This document shows, piece by piece, positions 1 to 9,731 of a stretch of 64,000 nucleotides of DNA (the first letter of the stretch is position 1; every line of letters begins with the position of its first letter). The notes below the pieces were generated by a model, which was given only the letters and a program-made list of their open reading frames with translations, had not been told where the DNA came from and searched no databases. The position numbers were made by a program, and so were the translations under genes. This stretch comes from Sceloporus undulatus (taxonomy: Eukaryota > Chordata > Lepidosauria > Squamata > Phrynosomatidae), in contig NC_056526.1 of NCBI RefSeq assembly GCF_019175285.1, positions 7,568,964 through 7,632,963 of the forward strand, written 5' to 3'.

Positions 1-18
1 CGTTTTGAGCAGAGGCTT

Positions 19-242
19 AGGTCCAAAACACACTGCAAAACTAATCCAGTTTCAGACCACTTTAACTGCCCTGGCTCATTGCTAGGGAACCCTGGAAATT
101 GTAGTTTATTGTGGTTCCAGAGCTCTCTGACTGAGAAGGCTGAATGTCTCACAAAATGACAGTTCCATACATTTCCCAGCATTGAGCCAAGGCAGTTAAA
201 GCATTCTCAAACTGGATTAGTTCTGCAGTGTGTTTTGGACCT
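19..242. repeat. Palindromic MITE, subfamily with aggtccaaaacac ends
   Basis: Both ends carry the same sequence in opposite orientation (aggtccaaaacacactgc at the left, its complement at the right). The arms share the actttaactgcc / ggcagttaaag core seen in about a dozen other copies in this window. No coding capacity. This is a non-autonomous DNA transposon whose superfamily cannot be fixed from one window. The copy at 47976 is the same subfamily. Confidence 0.8.
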
Positions 243-342
243 GCGGTGAATTCTTGTTACCTATGATTGCCGTTTCTGTTACACTCATTTTGAATCTATG
301 GACTCTATATAAATAAACCTTGACATATCAAGAAAACATGCA

Positions 343-622
343 GGTATGGCTGTGTTGGCCATTTAACAAATCCAAGCAAAAATCCATCAGTGATACCTTT
401 ATTGGCCAACCAAAATGCACAATATACTTGTTGCAAGCTTTCGAAGCTCCATGGGCTTCTTCATCAGGCAAGATGCTACAAACCAAACAGGACATTACAA
501 ACCAAACGTCTTGCCTGATGAAGAAGCCCATGGAGCTTTGAAAGCTTGCAACAAGTATATTGTGCATTTCAGTTGGCCAATAAAGGTATCATTGATGGAT
601 TTTTGCTTGACTTAACAAGTTC
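343..622. repeat. Fold-back repeat with cttcatcaggcaa core
   Basis: A left arm (about 360-475) and a right arm (about 507-620) are near-perfect inverted copies, each holding a sequence close to ttggccaa..aaatgcaca..tgcaagctttcgaagctcc..cttcatcaggcaa. The arms are separated by about 30 bases. A single-arm relative lies at 8625-8770. Open reading frames here are by-products of the repeat. Family not identified. Confidence 0.75.
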
Positions 623-741
623 TCATTGATTCCATGGGTCTCCTTAAGTTGAAATTTACAATTGGATCTAGGCTTCTGTGTGCACATTGCCAGACTGACC
701 ACTCCTGTGTCTGGTCTTGGCCGAGTAGCCCTCCAAGATCT

Positions 742-963
742 TAGGCTACATCTAGACTGCAGAAGTAATGTAGTTGCATTCACACCACTTTAACTGCCAT
801 GGCTCTATGCTATGGAATCCTGGGATTTATACTTTTGTGAAAGAATTAGCCTTCTCTGTCAGAGATTTGATGCTACAATAAATTACAAAACCCAGGATGC
901 CATAGGGACCATGGCAGTTAAAGAGGTGTGAAACTGCATTAGTTCTGCAGTGTGACACTAGAC
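742..963. repeat. Palindromic MITE copy
   Basis: Carries caccactttaactgccatgg in the left arm and accatggcagttaaagaggtg in the right arm, with ctgcag-containing ends. It belongs to the same 200-220 bp palindromic family as the copies at 7870, 13379 and 41011. Confidence 0.8.
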
Positions 964-1794
964 TTCGTCAAACAACTTGCAACTCTGAGAATATGCCAGA
1001 TTTAGGGGCCTGTGGCTCTGGGGAGCTGTAGTCTAGCAAAGCAACTGTTCCAAGCTCTCTAGAGCCAGACTTTTCCAGCCCTTTTCTTCAATTCTTGGAG
1101 AGGATTCTTGGAGAGGAACAGAACTGGCTCTATAATCTTCCATCACAAAAGAGGCACTCACCATCTGCCTTTCTCCTTACATTCAGCTTCAAGAGTTGTT
1201 TCTGAGTTCTGATGATCCTGTTTTTGTAGATTTATACCAATCTGATTTTGGATCTCCCTCCTCCTCCTCCTCCTCCTTCTTCTTTTTAAGCCAGGTTTGT
1301 GAGGCTATATCTGAAATCTATACCAATCTGTTGAATTAATAAATGATAAATAAGGAACCATGCTGCTAGGACTTTGATGGTTTTGCTATAGATATGCAAA
1401 TATTGGCGTGGCTGAGCACTTGCACTTGAATGTAAATGTCTTGCAAAAATTCAAATGTAGATTGGTGCAGGGGAGACTTTTAAAAAGAAGAAGAAACAAT
1501 CTCTATGCAGATTAAATCCAAAACTACAGCCTTCCTAGATAAAAGTTGCACAGATAAAAATTGAAATCGAATAGAAGAATATCTTGAATGACTGGGATGA
1601 CCTTTATTATCTAAACAACCCAAGACTCACTTTAAAGAAAACAGCAAGTTTATGGTATGAAATAAGTCTTTCCAAAATGTCCACAGATCACTTGGAAACA
1701 AAAGTTTTTTTAAAAACCTTTTCAGACATTTTATCCTCATGTTGGCCTAAACATGTGTTTGGGTGCAAAAATTTGGTTCCTAAATTTTCCTGTT
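964..1794. other. Gene-free stretch, no recognised element
   Basis: No exon or repeat was recognised apart from a short TCC-rich tract near 1256-1287. The 74-codon frame at 1584-1808 has no recognisable motif and ends inside a SINE, so it is not called as a gene. The stretch lies within the presumed first intron of ENDOD1-like copy 1. Confidence 0.5.
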
Positions 1795-1978
1795 GTTGTG
1801 TACCTTGAAGTCATTTCCAGCTAAAGGCAACCTATCAGGGGTTTTCTTGGCCAGATTTGTTCAGTGGAGGTTTGCTATGGCCTTCCTCAGAGGCTGAGAG
1901 AGTGTGACACACGTTCCCAAAGTCACCCAATGGGTTTCCATGGCTGAGTGGAGATTCAAAACCTTGTCTCCAGAGTCC
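1795..1978 (-). repeat. tRNA-derived SINE with RTE/Bov-B-type tail (Sauria-like)
   Basis: Read on the minus strand it shows the ggcaatgg...aacaaatctggccaagaaaacccc middle and the gacttcaaggtacacaac-type 3' tail common to this family. It abuts a palindromic MITE at its 5' side. Sauria SINEs are tRNA-derived elements mobilised by Bov-B LINEs; assignment is from general pattern memory. Confidence 0.75.
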
Positions 1979-2190
1979 TAGGGCGCATTGCACTGTAGAA
2001 ATAGTGCAGTTTGACACCACTTTGCCATGGCTCTATCCTGCAGAATCCTGGGATTTGGTGAAGCACCAGCACTCTTTGGGACAGAAAGCTACAGACCTTG
2101 TAAAATCACAAATCCCAGGATTCCATAGGATGGTGCTATAATTGTGTCAAACTCACTGCATTGTTTTACTTTGGATGTAGATGCACCCAA
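1979..2190. repeat. Palindromic MITE copy
   Basis: Left arm holds gtgcagtttgacaccacttt and the centre holds paired aatcctgggattt / aaatcccaggatt. The ends are diverged. Same family as the copy at 7870. Confidence 0.7.
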
Positions 2191-3118
2191 CACTCAAACT
2201 AGTACACCTCACTGGCCTTCTTCCCATCTTTGCTTTCTTGGAAAGCCCATTAACAGTTTTCAAAGGTGTCCAGTGCTGTACTTTTTTGAGGAGAGTGCAG
2301 GAGAGCTGGTTGTTGCTTTTATTCATATCACATACTTTTTCCAGTTCAAAGTGGATTACAACTTAGTTAAACATTCACCAAGTACAAAAGTGAAACAATG
2401 ATTAAACTATCTTTAAAAAAATACGAGTTAAAAATATAAACCACAAAAAACACAATAGCACAACACTAACAAATAGAGAATCGAGCAAATTGTGCAAGGC
2501 CCGTTTTGTCTAAACAATGAGACCTCAAAGGATGGAAAGAGAAAGATCTTGTTTAGTTTTATGAAACAAAAGTAGGGAGTAGGGAAGGGGTAGTTCCCGC
2601 TGAATTTATTAACACTTCCCAAATAACTATTTTTATTACAACAAAAAACAACAGTGACGATTACGGTGCCCCAAACCACAACACAATACAAACAATCCAA
2701 TACATTACCTTTCTATATACCTAAAACAAACATCTAGGGATAACAAATCACACTAAATTATTGCTCCAATTAAAATTAACAACTAAAAACTAGCAAAAGG
2801 GGGGGAAATAACAATTAAAGACGGGAAAACAATGGCTTCCCGCTTGACTGTCTGTGGTTCATTAACCTTGATAATTTTTACTCTTTCTGTTCAAACATTA
2901 TCACATATCTTAACAATGTACTTTGAAATTAATATCTATAATGGTATGATTTTGTATCCTACTTTGAGAATGAGCTATGAAATATGAGGTAATATTAATG
3001 TGTTATAAAAGTACATGTGTTATAAAAGAGGTTTATAGCCTTATTTTATAGTTATTTTAATTCTCAAAGTAGGAAAGTTTCTTTTTCAAATACTGGCAGC
3101 TCACGCTCTTTTTGGCAA
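2191..3118. other. AT-rich stretch, no gene seen
   Basis: No exon recognised. The part around 2315-2400 (ttttattcatatcac...caaagtggattacaa) faintly resembles the L2-like 3' ends found at 36196 and 45936, in minus orientation, but is too diverged to call firmly. The rest is A/T-rich intronic sequence. Confidence 0.35.
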
Positions 3119-3451
3119 TACAGTCTGCCCTCCACATTTACAGATTTGACTTTTGTGGCTTTGCGTATTCGCAGCTTTGGTTAAGACGTTCTCTCTAGGA
3201 ATCACTAGGTCCTTCAGCACGACTCTGCCAGAAGTTGACCGTAGAGTCTCATTGAAGGACCTAGAGATTTTGTAGGTCTTCCCACACCATTTTGTGGTCT
3301 ACTTCCTTTGGATGTTGACCATAGAGGTGCACTGGATGGCCTAGAGATTTCTAGACAGGTATAAAAAATAGTTTGTTTTTTATTTGCGTTTTTATCATTT
3401 TATGGGGGTCCTTTGCCCCTAACCCCAGCAAATGTGGAAGGCCCCCTGTAC
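3119..3451. repeat. Mariner/Tigger-like MITE
   Basis: Ends are tacagtctgccctccacatt and aaatgtggaaggccccctgta: inverted termini beginning CAG and flanked by TA, as in Tc1/mariner/pogo-type insertions. It contains internal repeats of gacctagagatt. A diverged relative occupies 20615-20962. It inserted just upstream of the ENDOD1-like exon. Confidence 0.65.
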
Positions 3452-3539
3452 ATGAATCCCTTGGGAAGTACAGGAGACAATCCAACCCAAAATTTGGGTT
3501 GTGGGGTCTCCGACGAGACATTTTGTCTGTGCTTTTCAG

Positions 3540-4064
3540 CTTGTAGATCCCAATTCAGGAAAGAGCATGGAAGATGAGCGTGAAACCACCATTGCTGGCA
3601 CAGGCATAGAAAAGAGCCAAGCCACATTCAATGATTATTCTCAAGCCTTAAACATTGAAAAGGGGCACTTGAACCCCGTCTGCCATCAACCAGACGAAGA
3701 CAGCAGAGAGGCCACCTCCACCTTGACCAACATTGTGCCCCAGTTTAGCAAACTCAATGAAGACGCCTGGGCCAGCTACGAAGACAGTCTCAAGAAAGAG
3801 GCCCAGGTCTGCAAGGAGCTGTATGTCATTGTGGGAGTTGTGCCTGGGGATGAATATATAGGTGACGGCCGGGTCAATAAACCCAGCCATATCTGGTCTG
3901 CCGCCTGCTGCTTGCGTGATAAAGAACGCAGAAACGGATGGGGTGCCATTGCAAAGAATAGCGTGAATGAAGTAAAGCAATACAACTTGGAAAAACTGAA
4001 GAAAGAACTTGCCCAACTCTATGGAAAGCAAAAGCTTGATCCTTTCAACAATGCTTGTAAATAA
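3540..4064 (+). CDS. ENDOD1-like endonuclease copy 1, last coding exon (partial gene)
   Basis: This exon encodes 174 residues, from LVDPNSGKSMEDE to FNNACK followed by TAA. It opens after a good acceptor (ctgtgcttttcag, AG at 3538-3539) in phase 0, exactly where exon 2 of the neighbouring paralogue (15366) opens. Motifs of the DNA/RNA non-specific (beta-beta-alpha metal) endonuclease family are visible: KGHLNP, the counterpart of the DRGH box with the catalytic His kept and Arg replaced by Lys; the LTNIVPQF block with the metal-binding Asn; and PSHIWSAACC near the C-terminus. Secretion is inferred from the paralogue's signal peptide. The matching first exon was not found in 1-3539, so it probably lies upstream of the window. 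The in-frame methionine at 3501 lies before the splice site and is not the start. Confident about the family, not about a one-to-one orthologue. Confidence 0.9.
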   Translation, partial: LVDPNSGKSMEDERETTIAGTGIEKSQATFNDYSQALNIEKGHLNPVCHQPDEDSREATSTLTNIVPQFSKLNEDAWASYEDSLKKEAQVCKELYVIVGVVPGDEYIGDGRVNKPSHIWSAACCLRDKERRNGWGAIAKNSVNEVKQYNLEKLKKELAQLYGKQKLDPFNNACK

Positions 4065-4318
4065 GCTGTTGGAGAACTGTAACTGTCTTTATTATATAGT
4101 GTATACATTCTTGAAACCTGAGCCTAAATCTAATTGAGTAGGCCCACTGAATCAATGGAACTTTCATGCAGGTTGCTTTTCTATTGATTCTGGTGGTGTG
4201 CAATTCATTCTGTGACTCTTTCTGACCACTGAATATTGTAATTTAAACAGTGAGATGTATAGTCTGCCAAGAACACACAGCACTCTCTGGGAAGATCTTC
4301 TTTCCTAGATCTTTACTG

Positions 4319-4660
4319 CAGGGGTACTCAAACGTTTTACACTTGGGACCCCCACCCCTTTATATCTACTTGCGGACATTATGGCCCCCTCCCACTGGAC
4401 ATAGTATATGAATAAAAATATTTTGTTTATTTAGCATGCATATTTTCATTCACACATTCATGTATACATATTCTGTCATTTTATAAGGAAGTAATGTAGT
4501 TCAAATTAGAACAGTTTTATTTAAATAAATTCAACATTTAATGCATGTGTAAATTTTACACGTAAGAAAGTCGGAGGGATCAGGGCCTCCAATTCTCACG
4601 TCCCCTTGAGCAACTCTTGTGCCCCCCGGGGGTCCCAACCCACAATTTGCAAACAACTAC
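4319..4660. repeat. hAT-like MITE in the 3' flank of ENDOD1-like copy 1
   Basis: Starts caggggtactcaaacgtttt and later reads ggggtcccaacccacaatttg followed by gcaaacaacta, a diverged inverted match typical of hAT-type ends (CAGGGG...). The flanking 8-mers ctttactg and ctttaata could be a decayed target duplication. No coding capacity. Confidence 0.55.
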
Positions 4661-4847
4661 TTTAATACCCATATTTTCCCTGCATTAAACAATGTCAGAT
4701 TGCTTTACATCAAGTGGTGGACTCTCAAAGACTTTACCTTTGTTTGTTTTTATTGTACATTCTCTGTGATTCATGTTTCTTTTCTTTTATATTTTGTATA
4801 ACATTCTGCTTTTTTGTATGTTTTCTGTGAGTTTTGGTAAAGTACTA

Positions 4848-4853
4848 AATAAA
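4848..4853 (+). promoter_or_regulatory. Candidate polyadenylation signal for ENDOD1-like copy 1
   Basis: AATAAA followed within 15 bases by an A-rich run. If used, the 3' untranslated region would be about 800 bases and would include the hAT-like MITE. Another AATAAA occurs near 4410. Position alone is the evidence. Confidence 0.35.
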
Positions 4854-5072
4854 CCTTTTTTATAAGAAAAAAAGAAGTTACACATTCTCAGTTGGTACAT
4901 AACAATCATTTGTGCCTGCAATGTCCCATTGGATTACCTGAGATTGCAGAAAGAGCCCCCTGCATTTCCGTTTGCACAAGGAGACAAGAAATGGGGCACA
5001 TAGGTAGAGATATCATCAGTTGCACAATATCAGTATTTAGCAAAAGGGCAGAACAAGAAATAAGAACATGAC

Positions 5073-5240
5073 TCAGGAAGAGCAACAATGAAAGAACTAG
5101 ACAAGATCCTAAAGAGTAAAGATATCCAACAGAGCACTAAAGTTAGAATCGTCCAGTCCGTTGTATTCTCCATCACCATGTACAAATGCAAAAGCTGGAC
5201 AGTGACGAAGCTGGATAAGAAGAAAATTGCAATTGCAGTG
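5073..5240 (+). repeat. RTE (Bov-B type) LINE fragment
   Basis: The plus strand reads KELDKILKSKDIQQSTKVRI, then VQSVVFSITMYKCKSWTV and TKLDKKKIA. This matches the conserved segment just after the reverse transcriptase of RTE/Bov-B ORF2 (pattern KSKDI..TKVRIV....F....Y.CESWT). Only about 55 codons remain. It is relevant because the SINEs here carry RTE-type tails. Confidence 0.65.
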
Positions 5241-5879
5241 GGATCAGGAGGGAGATAAGGGCCTGAAACAGATGGCCCAAAAAACATGGTTTATGGCTAC
5301 ACCAAGGTAATTTGCCATGGGGCTACAGCAACTACACACACTTGGCCCCAATCCAGGCCGTATTTTACCACTCCTTTTTGGCATGGTTCTTTGGGGAAGA
5401 TGTAGGTCCAGTGTAGTTTCCCTCTGTGGACCTTTCCACACAGGGCACAGAAGGAGGGTCAGTTCGCATAGGTCGATGTGTATTCGCATTATATTGCATG
5501 GGTGTTCCACACCTTTGAGCTCAGAATACGTATTCACCAATGCGATATAATGTGACTACGCTTTGGCCAATGCGTATTCACGGCTGGGTTCGAAACTGAA
5601 GGTAGCCGGCTCTTCCGTTTTGCGAGTGCGCAAAATTAGTGGACCGGTGGGATCCGTATTGATGGCCAGTGCGAAACCTCTGCTGCTTTGGCTGGTGTGT
5701 ACATCCAATCCGCTGGTTCTCCTGAAGACCACCGGGTTACAAATTTCCCATGATGCTGCACTGGAATATCCTCCTTCTCCTTCCGTTGGCCCTTTCCCCT
5801 TTCAGGACAACCGCCAGGGCTGGGGAGCGATTTTTCCACTGAACGAGATAATGCAGAAACCTTTTGTGTCGGGGAGGGA

Positions 5880-6209
5880 ATGTATATGTATATGTGTGTA
5901 TATATGTATATGTATGTATACACACACACACACAAAGAGGTGTGTGTAAGCATATACATGCAGCATGAGATACGAAAAAGTTGGATTGGCAAAAACTGTT
6001 TCGGGTTACGAAATATTTTTCGGGTTACGAAATTCATTTCGGCGCGAAATTCAAATGCTGCAAAGTGCAGCTATAGGCTTTCCAGTGCTAACGGAAAGCC
6101 TTTTCGGGTTACGAAATTTTCGGGTTACGAAAGGAATGGCGGAACGAATTAATTTCGTAACCCGAGGCACCACTGTATATGTATATGTGAGTATATATGT
6201 ATATGTACG

Positions 6210-6245
<36 letters not shown>

Positions 6246-6820
6246 AAGATGTGTGTGTGTAAGCATATACATGCAGCATTACACTTTCGGATGCTCCACA
6301 GTTTGTGTGTGTGTGTGTGTGTGTGTATACACACACACACACAAAGTTGTATGTGTAAGCATATACATGCAGCATTACACTTTCAGCTGCTCCACAGTTT
6401 GTGTGTGTTTGTGTGTGTATATATGTATATGTACGTATCTATATCTATATATACACACACACACACAAAGATGTGTGTGTAAGCATATACGTGCAGCATT
6501 ACACTTTCGGCTGCTCCACAGTTTGTGTGTGTATATATATATGTGTGTGTGTATATATGCACACACACACACACACAGACAGCTGTGTGTGTACACATAT
6601 AAATACGGCTTCACACTTTTGGCAGTACCACTATGTGTATATGTGTGTATATCTGTGTGTGTGTGTATAAACACTCATACAGACAAATGTGTGTGTACAC
6701 ATAAAAAAAGGCATCTCACTTTTGGCTTTACCACTATGTGTATATATATAAGTATGTATGTATGTATTTATGTGTGTTCATATACACACACACACACACA
6801 CACACATATATACAGATGGT
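5880..6820. repeat. TG/TATG-rich minisatellite array with 90-125 bp units
   Basis: Units combine a purine/pyrimidine tract (gtatatatgtatatgt, cacacacacaca) with a fixed core, aagcatatacatgcagcatt followed by acactttcggctgctccaca. Core copies start near 5948, 6271, 6357 and 6481, with diverged cores (cttcacacttttggcagtacc, ctcacttttggctttacc) near 6607 and 6713. Open frames translating as strings of C, V, Y, H and T are artefacts of the tract. Confidence 0.85.
5968..6178 (-). repeat. Tigger-like MITE nested in the minisatellite
   Basis: The right end, read on the minus strand, is tacagtggtgcctcgggtta, a typical TA-flanked pogo/Tigger-style terminus. The body contains several copies of cgggttacgaaa in tandem and a hairpin around ggctttcc / ggaaagcc. 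It interrupts the first tandem unit. Confidence 0.55.
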
Positions 6821-7072
6821 GCATACCCCTTTCGTAAGTGGCTAAAGGCAGCAATTTGCGCGATGTTACGCACTAAACAGTGACCTCATTCTTCATCCCG
6901 GAAGTTAAAAATGTTGTCCCCGTTCAGAGCCCCACAGAGCATGCGCAAGGCTGCCGATGCGCATCAGCCAATATACGTATTGGGCTGGTGTGGTTATCCA
7001 ATCTGCACTTGCCTCACTTTGCCTGAATATGCATTGGCCGATTCGCAAAACCTCGATTCGGAAGGCCGCCCA

Positions 7073-7186
7073 GGTGTGAATGAACGATGCGATATGACGC
7101 GAATACGAATCGGCAAAGCCTATTCAGAGAACACGAGTGTGAATGAACAATGAGATATGACGCGAATACGCATCGACCAATGCGAA
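7073..7186. repeat. Two tandem sub-terminal repeats of the fold-back element
   Basis: Two direct copies about 63 bp apart share gtgtgaatgaac, then gatatgacgcgaatacg, then a diverged CpG-rich tail. Such sub-terminal repeats are common near transposase-binding ends of DNA transposons; that role is inferred. Confidence 0.6.
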
Positions 7187-7228
7187 CTGACCCTACTTCT
7201 GTGCCCTGTGTGGAAAGGTCCTTAGTCT

Positions 7229-7776
7229 GTGGTGCGCAAACATGGCCAGAAAACACATTTTTGGCCTATTTCAGGCCTGTGTTAGCTTGGAAACCAGATG
7301 GTGGCCATTTCCAGCCTTCCTGTGGTTGTCTCTAGTGCGACAGACAGAAACAGGGTCCCTGTCACAATTCCACCTTGTGCTAGAGATCACTTGCACAGGG
7401 AAGAGGGGAAAGATCAGCCAGCTGCTTCCCAATCAAAAGGGGAAAAGACCCACATCCCTCACATCAGCTGCTGCCTGCTAAGTGGGGATTGCAGAACTTC
7501 CATGGTCCCTGCATAGCCCCCAAAGTAGGGGCTACATAGGAACCATGAATACACAACAGTCTCGAGTGTGTAACTGGTTATGCATTCGTAACTCTCCAAC
7601 AAGATTCCAGCCAACAGCAACAACAATAACAAGAAGTTATCCCACTCACGTCCTGTTGTTGTTGTTTTTTTTAAAAGCCTGCGAAACATGGAGAAAATGC
7701 CCCTCTCATGTCCCCAGAGGACATTTGCCCTTGTGGTCTTCCTCTCGTTCTACTGCCTTCTTTTGGGGCAAAAGAA

Positions 7777-7777
<1 letters not shown>
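7229..7777. other. Gene-free stretch, nothing recognised
   Basis: No exon, LINE or SINE was recognised. Overlapping short frames on both strands have no domain motifs. Confidence 0.4.

Positions 7778-7815
<38 letters not shown>
7778..7815. repeat. (ATT)n microsatellite
   Basis: About twelve uninterrupted ATT units followed by tctttttcg. Similar tracts elsewhere in the window mark tails of L2-like insertions, but no LINE body is evident here. Confidence 0.9.
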
Positions 7816-7869
7816 TCTTTTTCGTGGAAGCAGTTGCAGTGGGGAAGTGGAGTTCTCTAAATTCTCCTG

Positions 7870-8091
7870 GACTGCATCCACACTGGAGAAATAATCCAGG
7901 TTGACACCGCTTTAACTGCCATGGTTCAATGCTCTGGAATTCTGGGAATTATAGTTTAGTGAGACACTTAGTCTTCTCTGTCAGAGAGCTCTAGTGCTAC
8001 ATCAAACTACAATACACAGGATTCCATTACATTGAGCCATGGCAGTTAAAGTGGTGTCAACCTGGGTTACTTCTGCAGTGTGAATGCTATG
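7870..8091. repeat. Palindromic MITE copy, well preserved
   Basis: Left arm ctgcatccacactggagaaa through gacaccgctttaactgccat; right arm atggcagttaaagtggtgtc through ttctgcagtgtgaatgct. The centre contains paired gggaattatag / ttccattac halves. One of the best copies for defining the family. Confidence 0.85.
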
Positions 8092-8624
8092 GGGGGGGGA
8101 TAATGTGTCCACGGTCCACCAAGTCTTCCACAGTTGCCCACCACTGCCTTAAACGCTTATAGGTGAAACAATTTGCTTCTTTCTGTATTGCACTACACTG
8201 TTATCCTACCCCCACAGCTATGCACCTTTGCAGATACACCTGAGGTCTATCTCAATATTATACTCCATCAATGCAGCTGAAAAATTAGATTGAAATTCAT
8301 GAAAGCTCATGCTAAAAAAAAGACACAGGTACTGTACAGCTAGACTCCTCCTTCCCTCTTGCTCTTCCTTATACAGTGGTACCTTACTCTACAGGAGACA
8401 CTCATGGCCACAAGAGGGCATCCCAGCATAGGAGACTGAATATATTAGTGGGTGCTGAGGATTCAGTACATTGTAATTTTACTATTACAGGTGTTTACCT
8501 CCAACAAAGCTAAAGGCATTTCATTTGGATTACAATTGGCAGGCTTTTTACTTGTACAAAACCTAAAAGTTTTTCCAGATGTACTTCTTCTTGAGAAATT
8601 CAGTGTTCCCTGCCTAAGAAAGGA
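8092..8624. other. Gene-free stretch, nothing clear
   Basis: Contains a short segment (about 8260-8320, aattcatgaaagctcatgct) like the ends of the unclassified repeats at 12115 and 21155. No exon recognised. Confidence 0.35.
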
Positions 8625-8770
8625 GTGGCTGTGTCAGCCATATAGCAAAATACAGCAGCATCCAAAAATTCACCAAAGTGATACCTTCATTTGACCAACC
8701 AAAATGCACAAAATACATAATGCAAGCTTTTGAAGTTCCACTGGTTTCTTCATCAGGCAAAGGTGTTTAA
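8625..8770. repeat. Single arm of the cttcatcaggcaa repeat
   Basis: Shares ccaaccaaaatgcacaa, then tgcaagctttygaagttcca and cttcatcaggcaa with the left arm at 360-475. No inverted partner is adjacent. Confidence 0.65.
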
Positions 8771-8954
8771 AAATCATACAGGAGGGGGGGAAATCATAAA
8801 ATGACAATGTTAGTCACAAGCCTGCATTTTCTCAAGGTGTTGCTGATGCTGTTCATTGGAGGGCTATCTATGCAAGCAGGCCTCTCCTCTTTCTGGCCAT
8901 GTGGCACTGGGAACAAGGCATTCCAAAATCCAGGAAATAACAATTGAATTCCAT

Positions 8955-9075
8955 TAGCAATGTATAAGGGTACTTCTTTTGAGATCCAAGATGTCTCCAT
9001 CCTTAAGTAAAATCTTAGAGATGGAAGGATGGAAACATCTTGGATCTCAGAGGTAGTACCTTTCTGTGTTGCTAA
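8955..9075. repeat. Inverted repeat about 50 bp per arm
   Basis: Left arm (ttagcaatgtataagggtac ... gagatccaagatgtctccatcc) mirrors right arm (ggatggaaacatcttggatctc ... tgttgctaatag). Probably the centre of a MITE or of a larger composite repeat running from 8625 to 12310. Confidence 0.6.
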
Positions 9076-9094
9076 TAGAGTTCAGATTTTAGGA

Positions 9095-9240
9095 GAAGTT
9101 AGTTTCACACACGACAGGGACAACCTGGGTCACAAGGGAAGCTACTTCCTCAGATTCATATAGTGGAGGAGCGGAAACCAGGGACAGATATATGTATGCC
9201 ATTGGTATGTGAGGATGTCAATTTCAAAATCTTTTGACTA
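9095..9240. repeat. Left arm of a fold-back repeat split by the CR1 insertion
   Basis: The segment ending ccagggacagatatatgtat then gccattggtatgtgag is found inverted at 12065-12140 (cacataccaatggcatatat, gtctgtccctggttttc). The two arms now stand about 2.8 kb apart with a CR1 between them. Confidence 0.65.
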
Positions 9241-9731
9241 TGGAAATAAAGTTGCAAGTCCAGTTTCAACTATGGTCAGTGGTTGTTCGCGATCAAAGAC
9301 CTAGTGAACTGGCCAATGTGTATGGAAATGAAGAGGCAAGACCAGTTTGGCACTGGAAACTAGCCTGCAGGTGGTGAGAATAGATGAGTGTAGGATGCCC
9401 CCCTGAGGATGGTGTCAGATAGTGTTGAAATGTGTGTGTAGTGAGTCAGGAAGCAATTGTCCCTGTTCAAGCCATTGCTGAGGGGTTGTAGTTTACGGAT
9501 GAATTCCAATTCTGCTGTTTCCTGTTCCAATCTACCTTTGTAAATCTTTTATTCAAGGACTGCTGTTCTGAGGTCTGAGAAGGAATGCCAAGAGAGACTG
9601 AAATGTTCTTCCACCTGTTTTTGTGTATTCCTAGTCCTAATGTCTGATTTATGTCCATTTATTCTCTGGCGCATGCACTAGCCTGTTTGCCCTGTTTGCT
9701 CCTTCATTTCCATACACAAAGGATTTTGAAT
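9241..9731. other. Spacer inside the fold-back repeat
   Basis: No gene or known element recognised. It is presumably the original loop of the fold-back element that later received the CR1. Confidence 0.4.

Larger units (their letters stand above)
5433..7228. mobile_element. CpG-rich fold-back element with long terminal inverted repeats
   Basis: The left end (gacctttccacacagggcac onward, to about 5502) is repeated in inverted orientation at the right end (about 7160-7228), with over 60 matching positions including the stretch around gggtcagttcgca. Sub-terminal short motifs (gcgatatgacgcgaatacg and relatives) recur inside both ends. The interior holds a TG-rich tandem array and a nested Tigger-like MITE. 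There is no transposase-like frame. It looks like a non-autonomous DNA transposon; superfamily unknown and no clear target duplication seen. Confidence 0.6.

Noticed and set aside
3501-3539. In-frame ATG before the ENDOD1-like exon as a start codon
   Set aside because: It lies upstream of the acceptor; the paralogue shows that the protein starts in an earlier exon.
3648-4031. 127-codon minus-strand frame opposite the ENDOD1-like exon
   Set aside because: Shadow of the real plus-strand coding exon, which carries the family motifs.
5880-6820. CRISPR-like array
   Set aside because: Repeats are microsatellite-based with variable unit length in a vertebrate genome; no spacer logic or cas genes.
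5880-6837. Long plus- and minus-strand frames of up to 290 codons rich in C, V, Y, H and T
   Set aside because: They are translations of TG/CA/TA tandem repeats, not proteins.
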